A DNA stretch of 64,000 nucleotides from Dactylosporangium siamense (GCF_016862795.1 NZ_BONQ01000081.1:62001-126000); one strand, 5' to 3'. Counted from the stretch's first letter, positions 7,735-16,646 are shown. Notes: generated by a model not told the origin, from the sequence alone. Translations and numbers: made by a program.

Positions 7735-8474
7735 CCAACACCGTCGGACCACGCGCCGTCTTCGGCGTCGTCGTGCCCAGCACCAACACCGTCGTCGAGC
7801 ACGACTACTGGACCGCCCGGGTGCCCGGTGTGGCCTACCGCGCCGGCTCCATGTACATCCCGGACCCGGCGATGCGCGACGACGCCGGCTTCGAGGCCCT
7901 GCTCGGCCAGATCCGCGCCTCGATCGACACGGCGGTCCGGGACGTGCTCACCGCCGAGCCCGACCGCATGGTCATGGGCATGTCCGCGGAGACGTTCTGG
8001 GGCGGAGTCGAGGGCAACGCCGCGTTCGAACGCCGCCTGCGCGAGCGCACCGGCCTGCCGGTGACCACCGGGGCGAGCGCCTGCCGGGCCGCGCTGCGCG
8101 AGCTGGGGTGCCGGCGCATCGCGGTGTTCTCGCCGTACCAGCCGATCGCCGACCGCGAAGTCGGCCGCTTCTTCGCCGAGGCCGGCTTCGACGTCGCCGC
8201 GATCACGGGCCTGCGCTGCCCGACGGCCATGGACATCGCCCGCGTCCCCGACGACCGGCTGCGCGACGTGGTCGGGCAGCTCGACGGCCCGGACGTCGAC
8301 GCGGTCGTGCAGGTCGGCACCAACCTGTCGTTCGTCGCCCTCGCCGACCGCCTGGAGCAGGAGTTGGGCAAGCCGGTCGTGGCCATCAACGCCGCCACGC
8401 TCTGGCACGCGCTGCGCGAGCACGGCATCGCCGACCGGGTCCCCGGCGCCGGCCGCCTGCTCCGCGAGCACTGA
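7731..8474 (+). CDS. Asp/Glu racemase superfamily protein, maleate isomerase / arylmalonate decarboxylase type
   Basis: A 247-residue protein opening RAVFGVVVPSTNTVVEHDYW, the N-terminal strand and loop of maleate cis-trans isomerases and arylmalonate decarboxylases. Family members use one or two cysteines. Here the first site reads MVMGMSAETFWGG and the second VQVGTNLSF, so neither canonical position holds a cysteine; the only cysteines are in GASACRAALRELGCRR and LRCPTA. The fold assignment is good but the reaction is open: a cysteine-free lyase or isomerase, or a decarboxylase using another base. It is coupled to tetR by a 4-base overlap and opposed to a bicupin gene. Confidence 0.8.
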   Translation: MTNTVGPRAVFGVVVPSTNTVVEHDYWTARVPGVAYRAGSMYIPDPAMRDDAGFEALLGQIRASIDTAVRDVLTAEPDRMVMGMSAETFWGGVEGNAAFERRLRERTGLPVTTGASACRAALRELGCRRIAVFSPYQPIADREVGRFFAEAGFDVAAITGLRCPTAMDIARVPDDRLRDVVGQLDGPDVDAVVQVGTNLSFVALADRLEQELGKPVVAINAATLWHALREHGIADRVPGAGRLLREH

Positions 8475-8489
8475 GTGCGGTCGCCGGTG

Positions 8490-8655
8490 CTACGACGCGG
8501 ATCGCGTGTCGACCACGCTGTCCCAGGCTGATCGGGCGCGGGAGATGACCGCCTGCAACTGGGCCCGGGTCGCACCGTCGCGTGACTGGATGGCCATGCC
8601 GTGCAGGACGGTCGTGTAGAAGGCGGCCACCGCCTCGAGGTCCGTCCCGCCGACG
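8490..8655 (-). pseudogene. TetR regulator remnant (C-terminal part only)
   Basis: About 55 codons on the minus strand read TDLEAVAAFYTTVLHGMAIQ, then SRDGATRAQLQAVISRARSAWD, the last two helices of a TetR/AcrR protein with a 'FYxTVLHGxAIQxRDGA' C-terminal domain. The DNA-binding half is missing: toward the N-terminus the frame enters sequence that codes for an SDR tail on the other strand. No start or ribosome site fits. Together with the neighbouring SDR remnant it marks a deletion scar. Confidence 0.75.
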
Positions 8656-8744
8656 TCGCTGCCACGGTGGCGCACCTGGCCGGTGACAGCGGCCGGTACA
8701 TCACCGGCACCGCCATCGCCGTCGACGGTGGTTTCGCCGTCTGA
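8640..8744 (+). pseudogene. Short-chain dehydrogenase remnant (C-terminal part only)
   Basis: The plus strand reads RPADVAATVAHLAGDSGRY, then ITGTAIAVDGGFAV and a stop at 8742-8744. This is the C-terminal end of a classical SDR (VAxLAGD...YITGxxIxVDGG). The Rossmann and catalytic portions are absent. It abuts the TetR remnant on the opposite strand around 8640-8650. Confidence 0.8.
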
Positions 8745-8754
8745 ACCATCTCGC

Positions 8755-10335
8755 TCAATCGGGTGTCGCCGGTCCGAGCAGGCGCAGCTCCTCGATGTCC
8801 ATCGCGGCCTGCAGGTCCCGCAGGACGATGTCGTCGATGGTGTTCGCGTCCCGCATCGCGGTGACCGCGTGGCGCTTGTGGTGCAGCACCTGCAGGCGCA
8901 GGCGGCGTTCGAGCTGCTCCATGCGGCGGGCCTCGCGGTCGTCGCCGGACCTGGCGCGGATCTCCTGCAGGTGGTCCTCGTAGTCGGCGCGGAGCCGGTC
9001 GACGATCTCCTGCGGCGCGCCGAGCTCCCGGCCGACTGCGTCCAGGGCTTCCAGGCCGGCCTCGGTGGCGGCGATCTGGGCCCGCAGCGTCTCCTCGTCG
9101 CGTCCGTCGTCCGCGGTCAGGCCCGCCCAGCGGATCACCCGCGGCAGCGTCAGACCCTGGACCAGCGTCGTCACGACGATCACCACGATGGTCGTGAAGA
9201 CGATGAGGTCCCGGTCGGCGAAGGGGGTCTTGTCGGGCAGCACGGTCGGCACGGCCAGCGCGGCCGCGAGCGAGACGGCACCCCGGAACCCGGCCCAGCC
9301 GTTGACGGTGCGCACCTTCCAGCCGAGCCGGCGGGTCCGCTGGACCGCGCGCCGGTCCACGGCCCGGATCAGGCCCGTCATGGCGTGCACCCAGACCAGC
9401 CGGGTGAGGATCACGGTGCCCGCCGCCAGCAGCGCGATGCCGAGCGTCCGCGGGATCGCGGGCCCCTCGATCGCCCGCACCGCCTGCGGGATCTGCATGC
9501 CCACCAGGACGAACAGGCTGCCGTTGAGCATGAAGGTGGCGAGGTCCCAGAACGCGAAGGCCTGCACCCGGGACCGGGCCCGGACCACCCGCGGGCTCGC
9601 CTGGGTCAGGACCAGCCCGGCCACGACGACGGACACGACGCCGCTGGCGTGCACGACCTCGGCGAGCACGAACGCGCCGAACGGCGTCAGGATGCTCAGA
9701 CCGCCCTCGCGCAGCGGATCGTCGAGCCGGCGCCGGATGAGGATGACCACCCCGGCGGTGACCACCCCGGCCAGCACACCGCCAACGGACGACCAGGCCA
9801 GCCGCCCGGCGACGCCGAGCGGGCCGGGCGTCGCCGCGCCGCCGAGCACGCCGACCGCGACGGCGAACAGCACGAGGGCCGTGCCGTCGTTGATGAGACT
9901 CTCCGCGCGCAGGGTCGTCAGGATGCGTCGCGGCATCCGCTTGGCCAGCCCGGCCACGGCCGTCGCGTCCGTCGGGGCGAGCACGGCACCGAGAATCCAG
10001 GCCGCCGCCGCGGCCACCCCGACCGCCTGCAGCGTGTAGGAGACGGCGGCCATCGTCGCCAGCACCAGGACCACCGCCGCCAGGACGATCACCCGCAGAT
10101 TCGCCCGGATCTCCCGCCAGCTGGTGTTGAGGCTCTCCCAGTACAACACCGCGGGCAGGAACAGCCCGAGCACGGCTTCGGGTGGCAGCTCCACCTCGGC
10201 CAGCGGCGGGGCCAGCGCCAACAGCCCGCCGAACAAGATGAGCAGCACCGGCGGCGCCACGCTGTAACGCCGGCCCACGGTCGTGCCGACCAACACCGTC
10301 ACCCCGAGCACGATGACGAGCAGCAACGCCTCCAC
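8755..10335 (-). CDS. Na+/H+ antiporter, CPA1 (NhaP/NHE-like) family
   Basis: About 526 residues with roughly 12 membrane helices, then a long cytoplasmic tail (from about residue 400) rich in Glu, Arg and Leu that should be helical or coiled-coil. Key motifs are LGAVLAPTDATAVAGLAKRM, the discontinuous helix with the TD pair, and LRAESLINDGTALVLF, with the ND ion-binding pair of CPA1 exchangers. GTG at 10335 (VEALLLVIVLGV) has GGAGG eight bases upstream and is preferred; GTG at 10350 would add five residues. The protein exchanges cytoplasmic Na+ or K+ for protons. It stands alone, with gene remnants on both flanks. Confidence 0.9.
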   Translation of the reverse strand: MEALLLVIVLGVTVLVGTTVGRRYSVAPPVLLILFGGLLALAPPLAEVELPPEAVLGLFLPAVLYWESLNTSWREIRANLRVIVLAAVVLVLATMAAVSYTLQAVGVAAAAAWILGAVLAPTDATAVAGLAKRMPRRILTTLRAESLINDGTALVLFAVAVGVLGGAATPGPLGVAGRLAWSSVGGVLAGVVTAGVVILIRRRLDDPLREGGLSILTPFGAFVLAEVVHASGVVSVVVAGLVLTQASPRVVRARSRVQAFAFWDLATFMLNGSLFVLVGMQIPQAVRAIEGPAIPRTLGIALLAAGTVILTRLVWVHAMTGLIRAVDRRAVQRTRRLGWKVRTVNGWAGFRGAVSLAAALAVPTVLPDKTPFADRDLIVFTTIVVIVVTTLVQGLTLPRVIRWAGLTADDGRDEETLRAQIAATEAGLEALDAVGRELGAPQEIVDRLRADYEDHLQEIRARSGDDREARRMEQLERRLRLQVLHHKRHAVTAMRDANTIDDIVLRDLQAAMDIEELRLLGPATPD

Positions 10336-10477
10336 CCGGCCATCCTCCACGATCGACGGCCGCCGGGTTCGTCACTCCGCATCGTGCCGGTCGCGACTCG
10401 ACGCGTTGTGCGCGGGTGACCCATCCGGACGGCCGCCGGCTCCGAACCGCGGTCATGGCGGTGGACAGTGGCGTCGA

Positions 10478-10584
10478 GGGCGTGGTTACCGGCTGCTGCG
10501 GGTGGTCGGCCACGGCGGCATGGGCAGGGTGTGGCTGGCTCGGGATGAGGTGCTCGCCCGGGACGTCGCGGTGAAGTCGCTGGC
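10478..10584 (+). pseudogene. Ser/Thr protein kinase remnant (N-lobe start)
   Basis: The frame reads GYRLLRVVGHGGMGRVWLA, then RDEVLARDVAVKSL: the glycine-rich loop GxGGMGxVW and the VAVK lysine of bacterial PknB-type kinases. Immediately after AVKSL the kinase homology stops and another gene's tail begins, in a different frame. No kinase catalytic loop follows. Confidence 0.7.
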
Positions 10585-10803
10585 GATGAGGTCACCGTGG
10601 ACCGTGAGGACGGCAGCCGCGCGGTCTTCACGGTGCGCCGCGTCGAGCGGCACCCGAAGGACGCGTTCCCGACCGACGCCGTGTACGGCCCCGTCAACCA
10701 CGCGGGCCTGCGCCTCATCACCTGCGGCGGCGAGTTCGACCGCGCCACCGGCCACTACCGCGACAACGTCGTGGTGTTCGCCGACCTCAGCCGGGCGGCG
10801 TGA
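10577..10803 (+). pseudogene. Class F sortase remnant (C-terminal part)
   Basis: The frame reads GDEVTVDREDGSRAVFTVRR, VERHPKDAFPTDAVYGP, then LRLITCGGEFDRATGHYRDN and VVVFADL, ending at TGA 10801. This is the C-terminal half of an actinobacterial class F sortase, including the catalytic Cys in ITCGG and the following Arg region. The N-terminal half with the membrane anchor and catalytic His is missing, so it cannot be functional. It is joined to a kinase fragment within about ten bases. Confidence 0.75.
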
Positions 10804-10819
10804 CACCTACGATGTGCGC

Positions 10820-11329
10820 GTGACGGATCTCCTCGCGCGGATCAGAGCGACGCCGCGCCTCGCCGAGCAGCTGGCGCTCCACTTCGACTTCGACCTCACC
10901 CGCTTGGACCCGGTCGAGGACGTCCACCTCGCCGGTGGGGTGCGGCTGACCCCGATCGCGGGTGACGCCGCCGGTGGCTCGTTCCTGCTGACGCCGGCCG
11001 GTGCGGTGGTCTACGCCGGGTCGGAGGGCGAGGGCGGCCTGATCGCCCACGACCTGCGCGACGCGCTCGCCCTCGTGGTCGGCCTGCCGAGCCTGCACGA
11101 CGCGCTGTCCCGGCCGTTCGACGCCGACCTGGCGGCGTGGCTCGCCGAGTGCGACGCCGAGATCCGCGCCGACTTCCCGGAGCTGGACGAGACCCGCGCC
11201 GAGGTCCGCGGGGAGCTGGACCTGCCACCCGCGGACGGGCTGCTCGCCGCCCTGCACGCGGCGGCCGCCGACGACACCCACCGCCCGATCAGCGAACACG
11301 GCCCGTACGACTCGATGCTCGGCGACTGA
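10820..11329 (+). CDS. Hypothetical protein, actinobacterial
   Basis: A 169-residue soluble protein starting at GTG 10820 (VTDLLARIRATPRLAEQLAL). Features are an N-terminal helix, FDFDLTRLDPVEDVHLAGGV, a central beta region GGSFLLTPAGAVVYAGSEGEGG and an acidic helical C-terminus ending SEHGPYDSMLGD. The layout (helix, then a GGS-x-FLLTPxGxVxYAxSEGEGGLIA beta sheet, then DALxLVVGLPSLHDAL) recalls SMI1/KNR4-type or immunity-like hypotheticals, but I do not recognise a named family. Thirteen bases separate it from the convergent MFS gene. Confidence 0.6.
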   Translation: MTDLLARIRATPRLAEQLALHFDFDLTRLDPVEDVHLAGGVRLTPIAGDAAGGSFLLTPAGAVVYAGSEGEGGLIAHDLRDALALVVGLPSLHDALSRPFDADLAAWLAECDAEIRADFPELDETRAEVRGELDLPPADGLLAALHAAAADDTHRPISEHGPYDSMLGD

Positions 11330-11341
11330 GGCGCCCGCCGG

Positions 11342-12766
11342 TCATCGGATCGGGGCGAGCGTCCGTGGTGCGCGCGCCGGGCGGACGGCGGACGGGCCGG
11401 GAATGGCCAGCGCCACCGCCGCGGCGCCCAGCATCGCCACGGTGAGCGCGAGGAAGCCGATAACGTAGCCCGACTCGGCCGGCGTGCCGGCCCGCCCCGG
11501 GTTCGCGGCGAGGACACCGGCGAGCACCGCCGAGCCGATGGCGCCGCCGATCGTGCGGATGTTGGCGTTCATGCCGGTGGCGACCCCGGTCTGGGGCTGC
11601 GGCACGGCCGCGATCACCAGGTTGGCGAGCAGGGCCAGGGTGAGCCCGATACCGAGCCCGGAGAGCCCGGATCCGAGGTAGATCTGCCACCGCTCCTCGT
11701 GCGCCAGCGCGATCAGCGCCATGCCACCCGCTCCGGCGAGGCAGCCGAGCACCACGAGGACCCTGCCGCCGATCCGCGCGGCCGCGGGCGCCGCGGCCAG
11801 ACCGGCGAGGAAGCTCGCCAGGCAGGACGGCAGCATCATCAATCCGGACTCGGTCACGCTGACGCCGAGCCCGTAGCCGGCGGCGGGCGGTGTGGTCTGG
11901 GCGAGCTGGGGGATGAGGGTGCTCGAGGCGTACAGGCCGAATCCGACGAGGAACGCCACCGCGTTGGCGGTCCACACGCCGCGCCGGCGCATCAACGCCA
12001 GGTCGACCAGGGGAGCCCGGGCGGTGGCCTCGGCCCGGATCCATAGCGCCAGCACGACGCAGGCGCCGGTGAGCAGCCCGATCGTCGGCCACGACAGCCA
12101 GCCCCACCGCGGTGCCTGGCTGATACCGAGGATCAGCGGCACGAGCCAGCCGGTGAGCGCCAGCACCGGGCCGACGCTGATGCGCCGCGGACGCCGCGGC
12201 CGGGACTTCGGCACGAACCAGTGGGCCGCGGCCGCGGCCAGGGCGCCGGCGGCGCAGGGCAGCCAGGACAGCGCCGGGTAGCCGAGGTGGTCGGCCACCG
12301 GCCCGGCGGCGACGATGCCGCCGCCGACCCCCACCGCCAGCAGCGACGAGACGAGGCTGATGGCGGCCGGCACCCGGTGCGGCGGGAGCCGCTCGCGGAT
12401 GATGCCGAACGTCACGGGCAGGATGCCACCGCCGGCGCCCTGGATCACCCGCCCGGCGATCATCCAGCCGAGGCTCGGCGCGACGGCCGAGACGGCGCAG
12501 CCCACCGCGAGGGCGGCGAGGCATCCCACCAGCACCTGCTGCATGCCCCACGCGTCGCCTAGGCGGCCCAGGACGGGCGTGCAGACCGACGCCGACAGCA
12601 GGTAGGCGGTGAGCAGCCAGGCGATCGTCGGCCGGTCCGTGTCGAACCGGCCGGCCAGGCCGTCCAGCACCGGCAGGAGCAGCGACTGGATGAGGGAGAA
12701 CGCGGCGACGGCGGCGATCAGGACCGCGAACGTCGCACGGTAGGACGCGCGCGCGGGCGGGGCCAC
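11342..12766 (-). CDS. MFS transporter, DHA2-type 14-helix
   Basis: 474 residues with about 14 membrane helices. Motif A-like LGRLGDAWGMQQVLVG follows helix 2, and the GRVIQGAGGGILPVTFGII motif C region is typical of drug:H+ antiporter family 2 (EmrB/QacA). GTG directly follows the TAG of the upstream hydrolase gene, so the two are almost certainly co-transcribed. That links it to the aromatic cluster: likely uptake of an aromatic substrate, or export of toxic intermediates. Direction cannot be read from sequence, though this subfamily is mostly exporters. Confidence 0.88.
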   Translation of the reverse strand: MAPPARASYRATFAVLIAAVAAFSLIQSLLLPVLDGLAGRFDTDRPTIAWLLTAYLLSASVCTPVLGRLGDAWGMQQVLVGCLAALAVGCAVSAVAPSLGWMIAGRVIQGAGGGILPVTFGIIRERLPPHRVPAAISLVSSLLAVGVGGGIVAAGPVADHLGYPALSWLPCAAGALAAAAAHWFVPKSRPRRPRRISVGPVLALTGWLVPLILGISQAPRWGWLSWPTIGLLTGACVVLALWIRAEATARAPLVDLALMRRRGVWTANAVAFLVGFGLYASSTLIPQLAQTTPPAAGYGLGVSVTESGLMMLPSCLASFLAGLAAAPAAARIGGRVLVVLGCLAGAGGMALIALAHEERWQIYLGSGLSGLGIGLTLALLANLVIAAVPQPQTGVATGMNANIRTIGGAIGSAVLAGVLAANPGRAGTPAESGYVIGFLALTVAMLGAAAVALAIPGPSAVRPARAPRTLAPIR

Positions 12767-13618
12767 CTAGTGGGCGCCGACGAAGGACGTCACCAGGCGG
12801 TTGAACTCCTCCGCGTGCTCGATCTGCGCCCAGTGCCCGCACCGGTTGAGCAGGACCAGCCGGCTGTCCGCGATCCGGCTGGACAGGACCAGACCGTTCT
12901 CGTAGTGCACGACCCGGTCGTCGCGGCCGTGGATCACCAGCGTGGGAGCGGTGATCTCGCGGAGCCGGTCGCCGAGCGAGAAGTACGGCGGTGGCGTCGG
13001 CGGGCCGGTGAACTGCGCGTTCCAGCTGTCGAGGTGGTCGGGCCGGCGCAGCGCCGCGGCGGACCGGGCGGCGGCGAGCTCGTCGGTGGCCATCGCCGGG
13101 TTGAAGCACATGACCTCCACCAGACGGCGCATGTTCGGCGGGGTCGGCTCGCGGTACGCGTGCAGCAGCACCCGCATGCCCTCGGAGGGGCCGTTGGCCG
13201 CGGAGAACAGCAGCGGCACCGGTGCCGGGGCGCCCATCGTGACCAGGTGCGACACCCGCTGCGGGTGGTGGATGGCGGTCGCGACGGACGTCATCCCGCC
13301 CATCGAGTTGCCCACCAGTGCCGCCCGCTCGATCCCGAGCGCGTCAAGGACTCCGACGAGGGCGGCGACGTGGTCGCGGCCGGTCTCGTCGGTCTGTGTG
13401 TCGCTCTCACCCCACCCCGGCATGTCGATGCCGATCACCCGGAAGTGCGCGGCCAGCGGTGCGATGTTGGCCGTGAAGTTGGTGCGGCTGGTGGCGCCGG
13501 GACCGCTGCCGTGCAGCAGCACGAGGGGATGTCCCTGACCGGCCTCGACGTAGTGGATCCGGAATCCGGGGACGTTGACGAAGCGGTCCTGCGCGTCGAG
13601 GGTCTCTGTGATGGTCAT
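12767..13618 (-). CDS. bphD: Meta-cleavage product hydrolase (C-C bond hydrolase, alpha/beta fold)
   Basis: 283 residues. The catalytic triad is S105 (GNSMGGMTS), D234 (HGRDDRVV) and H262 (CGHWAQIEHAEEF), with an oxyanion loop HGSGPGATSRTNF. Position and spacing match BphD (S112, D237, H265), HsaD and MhpC. The enzyme hydrolyses the 2-hydroxy-6-oxo-dienoate made by extradiol cleavage, giving 2-hydroxypenta-2,4-dienoate and a carboxylic acid. It is divergent from the extradiol dioxygenase gene across a 189-bp promoter region with two TTCC[GA]-N5-CGGAA sites. The substrate side chain (phenyl, alkyl) is not predictable; the symbol is by family. Confidence 0.92.
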   Translation of the reverse strand: MTITETLDAQDRFVNVPGFRIHYVEAGQGHPLVLLHGSGPGATSRTNFTANIAPLAAHFRVIGIDMPGWGESDTQTDETGRDHVAALVGVLDALGIERAALVGNSMGGMTSVATAIHHPQRVSHLVTMGAPAPVPLLFSAANGPSEGMRVLLHAYREPTPPNMRRLVEVMCFNPAMATDELAAARSAAALRRPDHLDSWNAQFTGPPTPPPYFSLGDRLREITAPTLVIHGRDDRVVHYENGLVLSSRIADSRLVLLNRCGHWAQIEHAEEFNRLVTSFVGAH

Positions 13619-13660
13619 GGGTCCGGTGTACGCCGGTCGCGGGCGGGCCGGACCGGGGTG

Positions 13661-13728
13661 TTCCAGCCGCCGGAACGGGTGCCGCCGGCCCTGCCGAGGC
13701 GGCGAGAAAAGCGTTCCGACGGCCGGAA
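13661..13728. promoter_or_regulatory. Two copies of a 15-bp palindrome, predicted IclR-type operators
   Basis: TTCCA-gccgc-CGGAA lies at 13661-13675 and TTCCG-acggc-CGGAA at 13714-13728, the latter extended to CGTTCCG/CGGAACG (13712-13730). Both have the same five-base spacer. They lie between the divergent hydrolase and dioxygenase genes. Degenerate copies with the same spacing recur at the other outer promoter of the cluster (23271-23345), making these the likely binding sites of a cluster regulator, most plausibly the IclR protein. Confidence 0.7.
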
Positions 13729-13762
13729 CGAGGCCCGGCCGGCGGCGTGACCTGCGGCACAG

Positions 13763-13795
13763 ACTCGGTCAGCCGGGGGAGCACCCCGACCGAGT
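13763..13795 (+). promoter_or_regulatory. Leader stem-loop before the dioxygenase operon
   Basis: ACTCGGTC (13763-13770) pairs with GACCGAGT (13788-13795), and the loop holds GGGG/CCCC for an inner stem. The structure ends just before the AGGAG ribosome site of the gene at 13808. It could influence mRNA stability or translation; no U-tract follows, so it is not a simple terminator. Confidence 0.45.
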
Positions 13796-13807
13796 GCAGG
13801 AGAACCG

Positions 13808-14731
13808 ATGAGCAAAATCGCAGCCTTGGGTTATCTGGTGGTACGCGGGCCGTTGGAGGAGTGGAAGCGCTTCGGCACGCAGGTGCTGGGCGCTCAGCTG
13901 ATCGACGGGCCCGACGCGGCCACGGCGATGTTCCGCACCGACGACCGGGCGTTCAGGATCGTCGTCCAGGACGGGCCGCCCGGGCCGGACGCCCTGGTGG
14001 CGCTGGGGTTCGAGGTGGCCGACGACGCGGCCCTGAACGCGCTCGTCGCCGAGCTGACGGCGGCCGCGGTCCCGGTCGAGGAGGATCCGCGGCTCGCGCA
14101 GTTGCGCCGGGTCCGCCGCCTGGTCCGCTTCGCCGACCTGGACGGCAACGTGATCGAGGCGCACGTCGGCCAGGAGTCCAGCAACGCTCCGTTCGTGTCC
14201 CCGCGGGGCATCCGCTTCGTCTGCGGCGACCTCGGCCTCGGCCACGTCTTCCTGTTCACCGGCGACGGGCAGAAGGCCGCCGGCTTCTACACCTCGGTGC
14301 TCGGCTTCCGGATCTCCGACACCATCGCGTTCGGCCCGGAGAACGGCATCTTCCTGCGCTGCAACCCGCGCCACCACACGGTCGCGTTCGCGGCGATCCC
14401 CGGCCCGCCGCCCGGCATCGGGCACCTGATGGTGGAGGTCGACTCCCTCGAGGCGGTCGGCCGGGCCCTCGACCTCGTCGAGCGCGACCATCAGGTGCAG
14501 ATGTCGCTCGGCGAGCACACCAACGACCGGATGACGTCGTTTTACGTGCTCACGCCGTCGGGTTTCGCGGTGGAGTACGGCTGGAACGGCAAGCTGGTCG
14601 AGGACGACGCGACCTGGAAGGTCGGGCACTACGACTCGCCGAGCGTCTGGGGCCACCACTTCACGGCACCTCCGCCGCCCCCGCCGGGCGCGGGCGTGGC
14701 GGCGGCGGCCGGTGCCGGAGGTGAGGGCTGA
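13808..14731 (+). CDS. bphC: Extradiol ring-cleavage dioxygenase (type I, BphC-like)
   Basis: 307 residues with two vicinal-oxygen-chelate modules. Iron ligands are H146 (GLGHVFLF), H206 (GIGHLMVEV) and E256 (FAVEYGW). Second-sphere H190, H237 (GEHTND) and Y246 correspond to BphC H195, H241 and Y250. It cleaves a 2,3-dihydroxylated aromatic next to the diol. AGGAG lies five bases before ATG. The C-terminus has an unusual run of prolines, then Gly/Ala. Its TGA overlaps the ATG of the dioxygenase alpha gene (TGATG). Being first in the operon, before the A1A2A3BA4 genes, differs from the classic bphA1A2A3A4BCD order. Confidence 0.95.
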   Translation: MSKIAALGYLVVRGPLEEWKRFGTQVLGAQLIDGPDAATAMFRTDDRAFRIVVQDGPPGPDALVALGFEVADDAALNALVAELTAAAVPVEEDPRLAQLRRVRRLVRFADLDGNVIEAHVGQESSNAPFVSPRGIRFVCGDLGLGHVFLFTGDGQKAAGFYTSVLGFRISDTIAFGPENGIFLRCNPRHHTVAFAAIPGPPPGIGHLMVEVDSLEAVGRALDLVERDHQVQMSLGEHTNDRMTSFYVLTPSGFAVEYGWNGKLVEDDATWKVGHYDSPSVWGHHFTAPPPPPPGAGVAAAAGAGGEG

Positions 14732-16086
14732 TGTCGGGCGGCGCGCACGGCACCGGAGACGAGCTCTTCGACGCCACCACCGGTTACCTCAACCCCGCGA
14801 TCTACACAGATCCCGCCGTCTACGAGCGGGAGCTCGAGCAGGTGTTCGGTCGGAGCTGGCTCTTCCTGGCGCACGAGTCGCAGCTGCCGAAGCCGGGCAG
14901 CTTCCTGCAGACCTACATGGGTGAGGACCCGGTCCTCGTGGTGCGCCAGCGGGACGGCTCGGTCAAGGCGTTCCTCAACCAGTGCCGCCACCGCGGCATG
15001 CGGATCTGCCGCAGCGACCAGGGCACCAGCAAGACGTTCACGTGCAGCTACCACGGCTGGGCGTACGACCTCGAGGGCAACCTGATCAACGTGCCGAAGG
15101 AGGAGCGCGGCTACCGCAACGAGCTCGACAAGGGCCGGTGGGGCGCCCTGAGGGTGCCGCGGATCGCAGACCACAAGGGCTTCTACTTCGGGACCTGGTC
15201 GGAAGAGGTGCCGGAGTTCGAGGAGTACCTCGGCGACATGGCGTACTACTTCGACGCGGTCGTCGGCCGCTGGGACAACGGGCTCGAGCTCGTTCCCGGC
15301 ACGTCGAAGTGGGTGATCGACTGCAACTGGAAGTTCGCTTCCGAACAGTTCGCCAGCGACATGTACCACGCGCCGGTGTCGCACGCCTCCGCCATGATGG
15401 CGCTCACCGACAACCCCGAGCTCTGGTCGATGAGCCCGCCCGACGAGGCCCCGGGCCGTCAGTTCGCCGGCAACGGGCACGGGTCCGGCAGCTTCTGGCT
15501 GCCGTCGCTCGCGATGCCCGACGCGGGCGCCGGGCAGGACTACGTGGACTGGCTGGTCGCCAACCAGGACGAGGTGTTCCGCAACATCGGCGCCGAGCGG
15601 GCGCACAAGGTGTTCGCCCACAACACGATCTTCCCGAACTTCTCGTGGCTGGGGCAGAACTCGACGATGCGCGTCTGGCACCCGCGCGGGCCCGGTCAGA
15701 TCGAGGTCTGGGCGTGGACCTACCTGCCGAAGGACGCGCCCGCGCACATCAAGGCGGACCTGCGGCGGGGGGTCCAGCGCACGTTCAGCCCGGCCGGTGC
15801 GTTCGAGACCGACGACGGTGAGAACTGGACGGAGATCCAGCAGGTGCTCAAGGGCTGGAAGGCCCGGCAGCAGCCGTTCAACGCGCAGATGGGTCTCGGG
15901 CATGAGCAGCGCGACGCCCACGGCCTGCCCGGCCTGTCCAACGACGTCTTCAGCGAGACCGCGGCCCGCGGCTTCTACCAGCGGTGGAGCGACCTGATGT
16001 CCGGGCTGTCCTGGGCCGGCATCACGGTGCTCGACGCCGCTCGGCGCGCGAACGAGCCGGCCCCGAGAGAGGTGCAGGGAGCATGA
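14731..16086 (+). CDS. bphA1: Aromatic ring-hydroxylating dioxygenase, alpha (oxygenase) subunit
   Basis: 451 residues. The Rieske [2Fe-2S] site is C85/H87 and C105/H108 ([21 protein letters not shown]). The mononuclear iron site is in [11 protein letters not shown]210 as electron bridge, H213 and H218, with the third Asp further on. The sequence is of the toluene/biphenyl branch, with the hallmark [20 protein letters not shown]-like stretch and [19 protein letters not shown] near the end. With the beta subunit, ferredoxin and reductase it adds O2 to an arene to give a cis-dihydrodiol. Exact substrate is set by pocket residues that I cannot call. It is translationally coupled on both sides. 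Confidence 0.95.
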   Translation: MSGGAHGTGDELFDATTGYLNPAIYTDPAVYERELEQVFGRSWLFLAHESQLPKPGSFLQTYMGEDPVLVVRQRDGSVKAFLNQCRHRGMRICRSDQGTSKTFTCSYHGWAYDLEGNLINVPKEERGYRNELDKGRWGALRVPRIADHKGFYFGTWSEEVPEFEEYLGDMAYYFDAVVGRWDNGLELVPGTSKWVIDCNWKFASEQFASDMYHAPVSHASAMMALTDNPELWSMSPPDEAPGRQFAGNGHGSGSFWLPSLAMPDAGAGQDYVDWLVANQDEVFRNIGAERAHKVFAHNTIFPNFSWLGQNSTMRVWHPRGPGQIEVWAWTYLPKDAPAHIKADLRRGVQRTFSPAGAFETDDGENWTEIQQVLKGWKARQQPFNAQMGLGHEQRDAHGLPGLSNDVFSETAARGFYQRWSDLMSGLSWAGITVLDAARRANEPAPREVQGA

Positions 16087-16646
16087 CCGCCACCGTCAAC
16101 GCCGCCACCGGGACGGTCTTCCGCCAGGTCGACGTGCAGACGCAGCACACCGTCGAGCAGTTCCTGTACGCCGAGGCGCAACTGCTCGACGAGCACCGCT
16201 ACCTCGAGTGGGTCGAGCTGTTCGCCGAGGACGTGCACTACTGGGCGCCGACCCGGACCACCCGGACGCACCGGGAGCGGGCCAGGGAGGTCGCCGCCGA
16301 GGACGAGAGCGCCTTCATCGACGACACCCTGTACTACCTCAAGGGGCGGGTCCGCCGGCTCACCTCGGGGATCTCCTGGTCGGAGGAGCCGCCGTCCCGG
16401 ACCCGCCGCCTGATCACCAACGTGCGGGTGAGCCCGCGCGACGACGGGGCGCTGGACGTCACCTCGAACTTCTACGTGTACCGGAGCCGGCTGGAACGAC
16501 ACCAGGACTGGTTCGTCGGTGAGCGGTTCGACGTCCTGCGACCGGCCGGCCCCGCCGCCACCGGCTACCCCTTCGAGATCGCCGCCCGCAAGATCGTTCT
16601 GGAGCAGACGACCCTGCTCGCGCCCAGTATCAGCATCCTGTTGTGA
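16083..16646 (+). CDS. bphA2: Aromatic ring-hydroxylating dioxygenase, beta subunit
   Basis: 187 residues with the cystatin/NTF2-like fold of beta subunits: [20 protein letters not shown] near residues 20-40, [19 protein letters not shown], then [11 protein letters not shown] and [20 protein letters not shown]. It forms the structural (alphabeta)3 core with the alpha subunit. ATG at 16083 overlaps the alpha stop (ATGA) and gives the normal length. Its own stop overlaps the ferredoxin GTG. Typical of the biphenyl/toluene dioxygenase class; no catalytic residues are expected. Confidence 0.94.
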   Translation: MTATVNAATGTVFRQVDVQTQHTVEQFLYAEAQLLDEHRYLEWVELFAEDVHYWAPTRTTRTHRERAREVAAEDESAFIDDTLYYLKGRVRRLTSGISWSEEPPSRTRRLITNVRVSPRDDGALDVTSNFYVYRSRLERHQDWFVGERFDVLRPAGPAATGYPFEIAARKIVLEQTTLLAPSISILL

